The position numbers and the translations under genes are program-made. From the NCBI GenBank assembly GCA_014549065.1, contig JACDOX010000139.1, positions 1,710,084-1,774,083 of the forward strand: DNA of 64,000 bases, written 5' to 3'. Source of the stretch: Cardinalis cardinalis. Taxonomy: Eukaryota > Chordata > Aves > Passeriformes > Cardinalidae. A model generated the notes under the pieces. It worked only from the letters and a program-made list of their open reading frames with translations. It did no database searches and was not told the origin of the DNA. Below, in pieces: positions 1-12,200 of the stretch. The stretch's first letter is position 1. Each line of letters starts with the position of its first letter.

Positions 1-46
1 GAAAAAACCTTTCCCATCAGAGAAAGAGGGAGATCTCTTTGGAAAC
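1..46 (+). other. CCND2: CCND2 5'UTR, partial
   Basis: The 46 bases before the cyclin D2 ATG are purine-rich and contain no upstream ATG. The promoter and transcription start lie off the left edge of the window. Confidence 0.7.
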
Positions 47-241
47 ATGGAGCTGCTGTGCTGCGAGGTGGATCCCATGAGGAGAGCTCTGCCTGACCCG
101 AACTTGCTCTACGATGACCGCGTTTTGCACAACTTACTAACCATAGAGGAAAGGTATCTGCCCCAATGCTCCTACTTCAAGTGCGTCCAGAAGGACATCC
201 AGCCCTTCATGAGGAGGATGGTGGCCACTTGGATGCTGGAG
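47..241 (+). CDS. CCND2: CCND2 coding exon 1
   Basis: Encodes residues 1-65, from MELLCCEVD to MVATWMLE, and ends in phase 0 before the donor GTTCGT at 242. This donor is weaker than the usual GTAAGT/GTGAGT, but the exon length (195 nt) equals human exon 1. It contains the LxCxE motif and the start of the cyclin box. Confidence 0.96.
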
Positions 242-3200
242 GTTCGTACACCCCGGCCCCTCGGAGGGGGGGAGGCAGAGCGGCCGCGGGCAGCACCCCG
301 GCCGCTCTNCCCCTGCAGCCCCTCGCTCTTCTGATCGCCGGGTGCCTTCTTCTTGTCGATCCCCTCTCCTCCTTGTCCCCCTCCGGAGCCCAGCCGGTGC
401 GGAAAGGGGCGCGGGGGACACCGACAGCCCGCGGGGGAAGTCGCCCCTTCCGGGGGGCTCCGGGAGCGGGGTGCAGGAGGGGAGGAAGCGCGGCGTGGTG
501 GTGGTGGGGGGGAGAGTTGGAAAAGTCATTTGCAATTAAAAGCAAAGAAAATCCGCCTCCGGGAGCGCTTGTGATTGAGGCATTCCTGGGAAAAAGGAGC
601 AGCACGCGGGGCAGGGCGAGGGTCGGGGGGTGCCCCGTGTGCCCCGCGTTCTGCCCGGCGAGGGTTCCGTGCCCACGTATGCAGTGCGGAGGACGTGCCT
701 TCTTCTCGCCATGTTGCGCTGCATGCGGACTCTGCTCGCAGGCGCCGAGCGCGGCTGCCCCCGCTGCTTCGCGGGGCGCTCGGGGGTGCCCCCCGGCCCG
801 GCGGAACGGGACCCCCGGTGTGTCGGGGCCGTGGGGCCGGCGCTGAACCCCCTGTTGGCCCCGAGGCTTCAGGCGCAGCGGCAGCGGGCCCGCAGCCTCG
901 CCTGCCTTGCGCTGGCCCCACCAGCCATCCTTTGCCCCTTCGGATCTCCTTTGGGGGGGACCTTTCCGGAGTTAAACTCCGTGTGTTGGAAAGCCCAGAC
1001 TCCCCGCTTGGTTTTCATGTGCGATTTGTGCTTTTTCTCCGCGGCTCCGATTTTTTGTAAATTTTTAAAAGAATTTTGCTCCTCGCTGCCTGCTAAAAGG
1101 ATCCAGGCGGCTCGGGCTCTCTCCACCCCACCTCGCCCTCGCTATGTCTCCCGTCCTTCCCCCACAACGCGGGATTGGGGGCGCAGGGCTGGGGGACACC
1201 CGGCGGGGGAATTTTTACAATTGTCGGAAACGATAGGGGATCGTCCCGGGATGCCACCAGCCCCAAAACCGGGACCGCCGGGGAAGTTTTGATATTTTTT
1301 ATCGATTTTTTGAAAATATGACGAAATAAAAAAGAAAAATTGGGTCGCAAAGGAAAAAAAAAAAAAGTCTGAGGCTGCTCTCTTGCTGCTGGATGGGGCT
1401 TTTCGGCTCTCCCACACAGTGTCTTGAATTCATTTCTTACTGAATGAACTAAAGGAATGTGAAAGCCGATTGACAGCCTTCCCAGCCTCTCCACAGATCT
1501 CCCCCTCCCCCAAAATTTAGCTCCCCGGGAAACAAAAATAGGAGCAAAAGCAAGGGAAGTAGTGGTCTGTTTGGTGGGTTCACTCATTTAATTATTTTTT
1601 CTTCTTGTCTCTTTCTCGCTTCCCACCCCCGTTTCCCCCCGGACTGCCCCATCGTTCCCTCCCCACGCTCCTCACTTGCAGGTCTGCGAAGAGCAGAAGT
1701 GCGAAGAAGAAGTTTTCCCTCTGGCCATGAATTACTTGGACAGATTCTTAGCTGTGGTGCCCACTCGGAAGTGCCATCTGCAGCTGCTGGGGGCGGTGTG
1801 CATGTTCCTGGCCTCCAAGCTGAAAGAGACAATCCCCCTCACAGCCGAGAAGCTGTGCATATACACGGACAATTCCATCAAACCCCAAGAGCTGCTGGTA
1901 AGCAGCCCCAATTCCTCCCTCCTCTCCGGCACAGACCTTTCTCTGTCTGGCACAGCACCCAGCACTTTGCCGCCCAGCCCCTGCCTTTTTCAAAAACCCA
2001 CGCTTTTCCCGCCTTTCTGAATGGCCAGAAACTCTCGGGGGCCAACGCTGAGGGCGGGGGACACCCGCGGGGACATCCCTGTCCTCCGAAGCCGCCTGGC
2101 AGTGCCGTGCGGCGCTCCGGCCGCTGCCGGGGGTTCTGGGGCTGGCGGTGCCGGGGGTTGGGTCCGTCCCCGCCGTGTCCCCGCCGTGTCCCTGCCGTGT
2201 CCCCACGGGGGACCTCGCCGGGCGCACGTGCGCGGGCGGGCGGCGCGGCGGCGCCACCTGGCGGCAGACACGCGGCGGTGCGGGGCCGGGGCCGGGCCGG
2301 GGGGCCCGGGATGCTCGAGGGGGGCCCGGGATGCTCGGCCGTGCCCAAGAGGTAGCGGCACCCTCTGATGCCCAGGGAGTTCCACCTGAACACGAGGAAG
2401 AACTTCTTCCCTGGGCAGTGACCGAGCCCTGAACAGATTGTCTAGAGAGAGTGTGGAGTCTCCCTCACTGAGGATATTCCAGAATTGTCTGGGCACAGTC
2501 TTGTGTCCTGTGCTCTGGGATGGCCCTGCTGGAGCAGGGAGGTGACCCCAGGTGCCCCACTGTGGTCCCTTCCAGCCTGAGCCATCCTGTGTGATAAGGC
2601 TCAGTTAAATCACCTCACGTCTGCTGCTTCTCTCAGTTCAGATGCCGTGGAAGCAGAAGCAAATTGATAATTACTGAAGGAAATAAGTAACGTATACATC
2701 ACAATGTGGAGCACTGGACATGCACCAGGGCCCCTTGGTCACATGGATGCTAGGTCAGAGAAATGGCCGTAGCCATCTGAGTTGTTGAAGAATTTTTCCT
2801 ATGAATCACTGGGAATTCCCCCTGGGGAGGGGCTGGGGTTGATAGCTCGTGCTTCCACAGAGTTAAAGAGCCTTGCCCTCAAATCCTGCCTGGCTGTCAG
2901 GGCCACGAGGTGTCTGTCCCCTTGGTGGCACAGATGGGCAGAGGAAGTGCCATGGTCCCCATGTGCAAATATACAGAGCAGCCTCCCGAACCCTCTTGTG
3001 CCACGTGGATTTAAGCATGTGTTTAAAGTGCTTCCTTGTATTTGATCCTCTGGGTTGACTGTTCTCTCTCAAAACCTGTCACATCAGTAATGCTGGGAAG
3101 AGCAGGCCTTGAGTTCACACAATCACCATTACATTCCAACATTTTACAGGTTTTCTTGAGAAATTCAAAAATCCCATCTGGTTTCTGTGGCCTTTTGCAT

Positions 3201-6200
3201 ATATGTGAGATTTCTGAGAACATGGAGGGCTCTGTCATAATCCAGCAGGAATGTCCGTAGGAAAGTAACTTGCTGTTAAAGTGGGCATCTATTCAGGGAA
3301 AGGACTGCAGAAATGGCATTGTGGGGTCCATGTTTATGGTTTCTCAGCAACGCTGGTTGACGTCTCCGCAGCTGCAAAATTAAAGGACTTTTTTTTTTTT
3401 CCTGACTTGCCAGCTCTGTCAGCTCGGCTGGGGCTCCCCACCACGCTGGGCTCCATCAGGCATCATCAGGACTCGGGAATCAGTGCGTGGAATTTAGTTA
3501 ATAGCTAATAGTTGACGGATGAGACAAATGTGAGCTGGAGGCCTGAGCTTTGCTCACTCTATGGGGCATTGTAAGGTGTTCAGAACTCGGTTTAAATGTT
3601 GAAACATGCAGGTCGTGCACCCCATGGCTAGATCTAGGTGCTGTTTGCACATGGAATCCCATTTCAGGGAATGGCCGGTAGTTACGTACACGCCCAAGCT
3701 TTCCTTTGATTGCAGTGGGAGTTTTGGGCGTGCAAAGAATCTGGGAATGGCTCCTACATGATTTACTGGCAGATAATTTACACAGGCTACTTCTTGGCTG
3801 TGTTGTGTGTGTTTCCTTTCTGCAGAGCCTCTCTTGGAGTAGTTTAAGCACCATCAGATTTATCTGCAGGACCTTTGGAGTACAGTTTTGGGAGGCAATG
3901 CCATCAAGCCAACTTCCCCAGTTTGAGAAAAGGAATGTATATCTAGGTTATTTTTGTGCATGGCTGTCCCTAGGGCTTTAAATGGCTATAAAGTAAGGAC
4001 TATAGCCATTTAAACGAAGTTACGAGGAAAGGATCACAGTGACCTTGGCAATATCTAATTGCAGTCTAAACTTTCTGGGTGGGCATTCAGCCCTGGATAA
4101 AAAAAAAAAAAAACAACAACAACAACAAAAAACCTTGGCAAGAGCTGCCAGGTCTCATTATTTTCAGTAGAGCCTGACATTTCTGGTGTTCAAAAAAAAA
4201 AAAGAATATAAAGTCAACAACTTCAAAGCAGTAGAGGCTTACGGAAAAAAGGGTTTGAGCAAAACAAATTTAGCAGTGATAAAGTTATAATAAGAAATAA
4301 GCAGAGGTTTTTCGCAGGCTTGCTTATGGCTTTTCTTCTCTCGTGCTGTCCCTGTCCACCCTCTGCAGGAATGGGAGCTGGTGGTGCTGGGGAAGTTGAA
4401 GTGGAACCTTGCAGCCGTCACCCCACACGATTTCATTGAACACATCCTAAGGAAGGTGCCTCTCCCTAAAGACAAGTTGCTTTTGATCCGGAAGCATGCA
4501 CAAACCTTCATCGCCCTTTGTGCCACAGGTAGGCTCAGCTGCTCTGGCTGCTGCTGCTGCTGCTGCTCACAGTGTGGTTGGAAGGGCAGATTTGTTCCTG
4601 GTGGTGCTTCATCCCCTCCATCCATCCATCCATCCATCCATCCATCCTTACATGATGTGGGAAGAGGAGCTAAATCCCTTGGGACTGTTTGCAAAGGATG
4701 TTGTGAATCAGGCCCCAGAACTGTGCGTTGGGCAAAATTCTTGTAGTAGTGACCCATAGTGCAACTGATGTGTGTGGTGCTTTTGCAGTGAAGTCTTGTA
4801 AGGCTGGATTAGAGCATCCTGGNTTTTATTTTGCCCATTCACTGCTGCTTTTAGAGGGCCACAGATCCTTTGCTAGGACAGCTCCAAATACAGAAGCTGT
4901 TATGACACATTAGCCCAAACTGTCTTTAGCTAATGCATTGCATGAATGTGTTCATAAACTTTTCATTAACTGGACTCTGTCCAGATAAAAGGCAAAATTG
5001 TGTATTTTAGCATTTATGTGGTACTGCCACATCCCTGAAGCACAGGGAGTGACAATTTAAAAGGTAATTACTTTTTCTAAGAAAAAAAATTGGATTCTTT
5101 CCTAGCTTCACCCCAAGAAAGCAATGAAAGTACCATGTTTTGTAGGGAACCATTGCACTCCCTTTTTGCCACACAGCTGAAAACAGTTTCTGAAGATTTC
5201 TGTGAGAATAATTGCCTCTGTGAAAGAGAGGCTTTTTAATTTTGACCTGTCTGCAAAACACTGTTTTAGTTTGTGTGTTACTTTGTTGTTTGGGTTTTTN
5301 TTCCCTCAGTTACTTTTACAAAATTAGTGGACTCTGATTTTCATCTGAAGGGTTAATGGTAAGACTACTTTTTAGAAGCTAGACCTGGACTAGACAAACA
5401 GCATGCAGTGTTCTCCAGAGTCATTATCAAGTAGTGGATGGCTCAGTGTTTGAATTGACCAGTTTCATATACCTAGCCCTTTGTGATAGGAACTGTTCTG
5501 CCTGTGTGTTTGCAGAGAGGAAGGGAAGACGGATGCAACTTTCAGGTTTGAATGCCTGCTTCTTGTATATAAGATGTAGTGACTGCTTTTGCTATGTTGG
5601 CCAATTCTTCGTACCTCAGTTAATCTGTTTTAGAGATTTGTATATGGTCTGTGTTAGGGTAATGGACTTTTTGGTTGCCATGATGCTCAGACCTTTCCTT
5701 GTTTTCCCACTGCTGCATGATCCTTTTCAGACCAAAGACCACAGGACTCAATAGAAATATTGCTCAAATTCTGCAGGGTCACTCTTGGTGATTTCTTTGC
5801 TTTCTCCCCTGACTTAGGATGCATTCACTGTTCTGCCTTGTGTAATATGAAAAAGATGGCCTTTCCCATGGACATTTCCCTGGATCTTCACACTCTCAGC
5901 CATCAAACTCCAATACAGCTCCGTGTTGCCTTCCAAACAAGACAATCTTCCCACTCTTTTGTTGCTTTCACTTCCTTCAGTAGTGTTTTGGTTTGTTTGC
6001 TTTTTTATCCAGCGCATNATTTTCTTGAGAGCCCTAGAATTTCATGATGATTTAACATCTCAAATTCTGGTCCATAATCCTTTGCCCTTAAAGTTTTCCA
6101 TATAACCAAACCATTGCAAGACTGTGGTCCCTGAAAGAGACTCCAAAGCCCATGGTTTCTTTCCACTCCATGAATTCTTTGATGGTTAGCTCCATGCTCT

Positions 6201-9200
6201 AGAAGTCNTTTTACTGAGATGCAGAGCAGTGCCCCCTCTCCAGCCTTCAGCCCAGTCATGCAGTTCCCTCGTGTGTGTCCCCCATGTGATCTGCCTCTCA
6301 TGTTATATGTCTCCAATGCATGAAATGAGGTCCTTTGTGTAGTGTTTAAAGAGACAACAAATTAAAGTTTCTTCCCTTGAAAGACATAATTTTTGAGTAC
6401 AAGGCTTCCCAAAAGTGAGGGCACTGAAGTGCTGGCTGGAGATTTCCTTTTCTTCTCGTGCCATTTTCCACAGACTACTGTGTAGTTTTGAGGAGGACCC
6501 ACAACACTTTTTCATTTTGAAAGCAGAGATCTTACCCAGGCACTCAATACCACATTCCCACATCACCTGTGAACTGCTACCTCAATTTCCATTGTGGAAA
6601 TATTGTTCTTACTACAGAATTGCCCTTTCACTGCCGCTCTTTGAAGAAAAGCCCCTTCTCATCAGACTTCCCTTCCAGATTCAGTTGTCATTTCCTTTCC
6701 TTGTCCTGTTTGTTGCAGAGCTCTCATCAGCCACTCTGTTTCTTCTTTCTCTGTTTCTCTCAGAGCTGCTGCTCTCTGCCAGCCTGGGTTAAGCCTGGTG
6801 TTTCATTTCCCCATTTGCCTTTTTTCAGCAATAGGACCTTCTCTGACATGTGGGTCCCTCTTCCCTTGCTCCCCATGTGTGTTTTTAGGCTTGGTTTGAC
6901 TCTTTACTGTTCCCAAAGCTGACCTGGCTGCCTGGCTAATAGCTCTGGTCTGGAGCACAGCCGTGAATCTCTTTCTATTTCCTGATTCATCTCAGCACAG
7001 CTTTCTCTGCTTTACTTTAAAGTATCATACAAAATCTGGTATATTTTGAACTTTTCTCCCACAGCCTTAGATCTTCTTCAGCAACTGCTCTATTTAAGTT
7101 CCCGGCAAAAACATTTTACCAGAAATTCCCAGGTGTTGCCTGTCTGTACAGAGCTGGCTTTGATCTCAGTCCTGCAGCACTCACTGTCAGCAAATGAAGA
7201 GGGAAGCAGCCATGAGCAGTTACTGGGTGTTGTGCTGGGTGTGTAGGATCACAGTGATACTCATCACTGTTCTCCTTTCCATCTGAATGTTCCCCAAAAG
7301 GAGGTGATATTCTGTTCTTCTGCATATTCCTTTCAGTCATGTTTGGTCACTTTGGCACTCTCTCTGTTTCTCTGCCTTTATTTTGAGCCCACTTCCTGAA
7401 CCAAGCTGCGTGGATATAAACCCACGGCCTTTCCCCAGTCCTTGCAGTGATTAATGATTCACATGAGCATGACTGGAACTGGAATGTTTCCCTCTTTGCC
7501 CTTGGTCCCATCGGAACATACGGCTGCTGAGCAGGACAGAAGTGTGCGTGTCCTCCTGAATAAAGTTTTCTCTTTCATTTCTCTGCACTCACAAAGGTTT
7601 CAGGAGTCTCCTCCTCCATTAGGAGGGCATGGAAGTGGCATTTTCCTCCAGCTGCCTTGTTCACTGTGCAGTAAGAGTGCATAGATGGACACTATGCACT
7701 GGCATGGCCTGATCTGTCACCATGTCATTGTTTTCTCATCCCACTGGTGGCTCCCCATGCGAGCAAAAATCTCCTTCAGAACGCTTTTGGATTTTCAAGG
7801 CACCAAGAGGATGCATTTGGGGCCTTTAAATGGTGTTTATGGCTTCTCTCTTATGAGAGGAGACTGAAGCAGCTGGGCTTGGTTAGTCTGGAGAAGAGAA
7901 GGCTGAGAAAGGATCTCATTAATGCATACAAATATCTCAAAGTGGGTGTCAGAGGGTGGTGCCAGGCTCTTTTTCAGTGACAGGATGAGGAGCAGTGGCC
8001 ATAAACTAAAACCCAAGTTCCACCTCAGTGTGAGGAAGAATTTCTTTACATTGAGGGTGGCAGCTGCCCAGAGAGGGCCTGGAGCCTCCCTCTGGGGAGA
8101 TTCCAAACCCACCTGGACATGCTCCTGTGTCACCTGCTCCAGGGGACCCTGCCTTGGCAGGGGTGTGGACTGGGTGATCTCCAGAGGTCCCTTCCAGCCC
8201 TNATGATTCTGGGATTCTTCAGCATGGGATGTTCCTGTTCAGCTGTGAGCCCAATGGAGATCATCCTTGTTTTGCTCGCTGGGTTTGTGTTGCTTTTCCA
8301 CCCTGCCCACACCTCCATCTCTTTATTGCTCTGCACCCTTTGGTCCTCTGCCTCTTTTCACAGTGCTGCACAGCTTTGAAGTGTTTTCTCAGGGGTTAGC
8401 GAGTCGTCTGTGCTGAGCTCCAAGCCAGGGAATCACTGCTGGAGGGAGTGGGAGGGGGCAGTGGCTACAGAGGTGTGTGCAGAGCCTGCCACACTGCTGC
8501 TGGAGAGAGAACTGGGCATTATTTCCTTACACTTGGGTGTGCTCGTCATTTCTTCTTGGCAGCCTGTTCAGAGCCTCAGATGCACAAGAGAGCCTGTAAG
8601 GGAATGGTTTTTGAGGGAGAGTGGCCTGTGCATGACAGGCTTTCAGAAAGAGGAGCTGTAATGGAGACACTCATCTCTGTGAGGAGCTTTGCAGGATTTT
8701 AGCTAAATGGCAGCCAAAACTTGGAAGCAGAAGCCTTTGCAGACTTGCAGAGATAGAAGGCAGCTTGTGTAGAACCCTGGACTCAGTCCTTTGCAAGGTC
8801 GTTTCTATGCCTCAGCTGAGTCCTGTGGCAGGTGGGATGTGCCCATGGTGGATCCAGCATCTCAGGCCTCGGGCTTGTGTCAGCACAGAGGCCGAGAAAG
8901 AGCAAAATGTCAGCTTTAAGTCAGTTTCATACAGTGTGCCAAACCTCTGCCCACTGTTTCTGGGACATTAATCATCTACACTTGAAAGCTGAGAAGGCTT
9001 TTTTTAACTTCTGGGCCAAATCCTGCATCCTTCTTCAGACAGAAGTTCTGTGGAAGTCAATGGGAGTGTTGTCTGAGCGAAGACTGCAAGATGAGGTCTG
9101 CAGCCCTGGTAGAGGTCTATGGGGTGACCACACAGAATGAGGCCTGTTTGCTCCTCAGCATTCCTGCTGGGCAATTCTACTCTGCATCCCCTTTTCATCC

Positions 9201-12200
9201 AGTGTAAGTTACTGGAGCCTGGAAAGTGTGATACAAGTTTTATTTGGGACATGTTCTTTGCAGAGGGTAAGAATGAAGACTGTACAGGCTTCATTATGTA
9301 AATGTCTTAAGAAATAAAAATATATGTTGCAAAGTGGCAGTGCTTGCAGGATATTCTTGCATAGCAGAAGAAAGAATAATTTGCACTACTTTATTGCTAG
9401 ACAAAAGAAGAAGCTCTTGCTTGTTCCAGGTCATATCGGTATCTTGAGCTTTCCAGCCAGTGGAGCTACAAGAACCAAGGAAGTGCCATCAGCAAGCAGT
9501 CAGGCCCTCAGGAATGTTTCATGACCAGTCAAGTCTGGCGAGAGCTGGTGGAAAGAAATAAAGAGAGCATGTGCTGATACAAGCTGGCATCACTCTGCAG
9601 CTGCCAGGGAAGCTGGCCTCCTTTCTGCCAGCTGCAGGTCTGACGTTTTGGTGGTTCAAGCACTAACATCCTCCTAATCCTTGGTTAGGAAGGTGTAAAA
9701 TAAGTGCAGATAAAAACCAGTTCAAACAGTTGTTCAGAAATAGTATTTACCATCAGCTAATGAGCATTTTGTTGTGAGTGCTCCTCTACTTTGCATAGAT
9801 CTTTCAGTGTGTTTTCCTGCCTTTACCTCTCTTGGATGAGTGTGATGAAGCAGTAACATTTAGGATACTTCAGACCCATTCTATAAAGGCCAAATGCTGT
9901 TTGCTTTATGGGAGGAACAGAATTAGATGTCTGCCCTCCCACCTACTCAAAGGATGGAAGCACTTCTGCATCCTGGTTTACTTGAAAGTTTTGTGTTTGC
10001 TTTGAAGGGCTGAAGTCATCTGATTTTGCCTTTAAAAGTAAAAATAGTTAATGTGAAGAAAATTTGCAGTGTCTTGGAGAAATACAAGAGGAAGAGAAAA
10101 AAATGGCCACTGCAGATACAACCAAATGTATTAGGAAAAAAAATAGTACCACACTGACCCTGGTATTTGGATCAAAGCAGACAAGAATTAAATTCACTAC
10201 TTCCATTGTTTATCTTAGACTTTTCTTTTAAACTTAGATGGTTAAATATAGATCCATGCTTGTCTTCATAGTACAGGCATTGGCTGGGTGAAGTCTGAGG
10301 CTGGCTGTGACCATTATCTACATAATTTTAATGTATCAATACCTGCTTTTCTGATAGAGCTAACATACCTTTTTTTCCTCCCTTTTTTCCCCCCACCATG
10401 GGAAGAATTACCTTCCTTATGACGGCAGTTTCCAACTCTGTAAATAAATATCTATCAAAATACAGAGATGAAAACTGTCTGCTGGAAAAAAGCCCAACCA
10501 GCAGCCAGATCAGTAAAATGGGTCGTTTTAAGTAGGTAGAGTTCCCCCACCTGACTTTGACACACTGAGCATGTTCAGCCTGGGTATTTGTCAGTGCTCT
10601 TCTCCTTCCGACGGTTTTATTTGTTGGCTGCAAGTTAAGGCTTCCCCTTGCAGGACCTCTCTGGGTTCCTTCCTCCAGTTCCCTTCTGCTTTGGACTGAC
10701 TGTCAGCCTTGCATTTTCCTGGCTTGAAGGCAGTGAAGACCACTGGATTGGGAGAGAGCCAGCAAAACAGCTCAGCCACAGTGCTCGCAGCCCTGGAACC
10801 TCGGCGTGGATTACGTGTGCTCCACTGGCAGAAAAACCTCCCCGTGCCCTGGCTGTGTCAGCTCCAGGCTGAAAGTGGGGGGCAGCTTCAGGGTACCCTG
10901 AATTTTCTTGATGACTCTGGCTGGCTGGTCCACCGGTGGCTGTGTTTCAAAGGGTGCTGTTTCTTGCATTGCCTTTTTTAATTTCCAGCGCTGAAGTCAG
11001 TGGGGTTGTGCAGGGCTGGTCACTTGTTTTTGAGGTCGTTTGGGAAATAGGTGATATTAAAATGGGGATGGGACGGTTTCTTGTGTATACTGCCTGGGAA
11101 TAGAAAGTAAAATAAGTTTTACTTTCTAACAAGCCAGTGTCTTCCCTTGAAGTGTTCATGTGCTCAGATTCTCGTGGACATGTGCTGTGGCACTGCTTCT
11201 CTAACTTATAATGAGACTCCTTTGTGCTTTTCCCATGGAATGGCATAATCACAGAATCAATTAGGTTGGAAAAGACCTCTGAGATCATCAAGCCCAACTA
11301 TAAACCTATAAATCACAACAGAGTTAAGAGTCAGAGCCATGCTTTAGATGCAGGCTCTGGGTGTGTGTTAGTCAAGTTTGCACACAGAAGGATTTAGTCC
11401 ATAGCCTTGCTTCAGATGTCCAGGGAGAAGTGCTATTTATGAAATTCCATGTGCCCAGTAAGAAGTGCTTTTCATAAAATTTCCCCTGTAGTTCAGGTTT
11501 CATCATCTCCTACAAGAATTTGCAGTAAATGCTTATGTTGAAAATAACACATAAAAAGCTTGTTTTGAATTTCTCAATGGAATCTAAGAGACTGGGGGGG
11601 CGGTTCTGCATCCCCTCAGATACGGTACTTAATATTTATGCTTTCATTGCACCTTGACAAACATTTCACGTAGTTATTGCTTTGCTTGAATATGGAAATA
11701 TGTTAATTATGGCCTTTATTGCGCTGCCTGCTCTTTTCCTCAGCCTTTTCTATTCAACCCTCTAGGTGGCCTAGCACAATGTGGCTTCTTTTCTTTCAAT
11801 GAGCTCTTTCCACACTAATAGGGTCCAGGGTGATGTGGAGAACCATGTGCACAAAATTGGTGCACCACCCCCCATTCCTTTGTGGGCATGTCAGGTTAAA
11901 TTCATATCAGCAGGAGGGTCACTGCCATGATTTTCAATAGCTCGAGATGAGGTGATGACTTCAGACAATGGTGCCACACTCTCCAGTTGGAGACACTTGC
12001 CTCACCAGTTGCAGTAGTTAATTAATATGCTAAAAATAGAAGCCAGTGATACAAATCGCTGCCTGTTGTACAACAAAGACTGGGCATGTGTAGCTTTGAT
12101 AGCCAAGTTTATGGTGCTTGTTATGGAGGGAAGTTAGTTTAGAGCTAGAGGCAATGTAAGACTTTCTGGATGCTGAGCTTTAGTCACTCTGGGCCTCTGG

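Larger units (their letters stand above)
1..1260. promoter_or_regulatory. CpG island over CCND2 exon 1 and intron 1
   Basis: High G+C with frequent CpG runs from the left edge to about 1260, after which AT-rich sequence begins. This is the usual downstream half of a cyclin D2 promoter CpG island. Intron 1 (242-1681) otherwise holds polypurine and A-rich tracts near 1320-1370 and no repeat I recognise. Confidence 0.7.
1898..4368 (+). other. CCND2: CCND2 intron 2
   Basis: A second GC-rich block (about 2030-2350) with a CTCF-like motif and G-runs is followed by a sense CR1 fragment. The rest is unique and AT-rich and includes a perfect 14-bp inverted repeat (3977-4014) and an A-rich AAC microsatellite (about 4098-4131). 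No exon signal was seen. Confidence 0.85.

Noticed and set aside
166..846. Open frame of 226 codons overlapping CCND2 exon 1 and intron 1
   Set aside because: It is a different frame of the CpG island. It crosses a well-supported splice donor, and its composition (Gly, Arg, Ala, Pro) reflects GC content only.
4239..4757. Minus-strand open frame of 172 codons over CCND2 exon 3
   Set aside because: It is a shadow of the real exon and of the GCT/TCCA repeats on the other strand.
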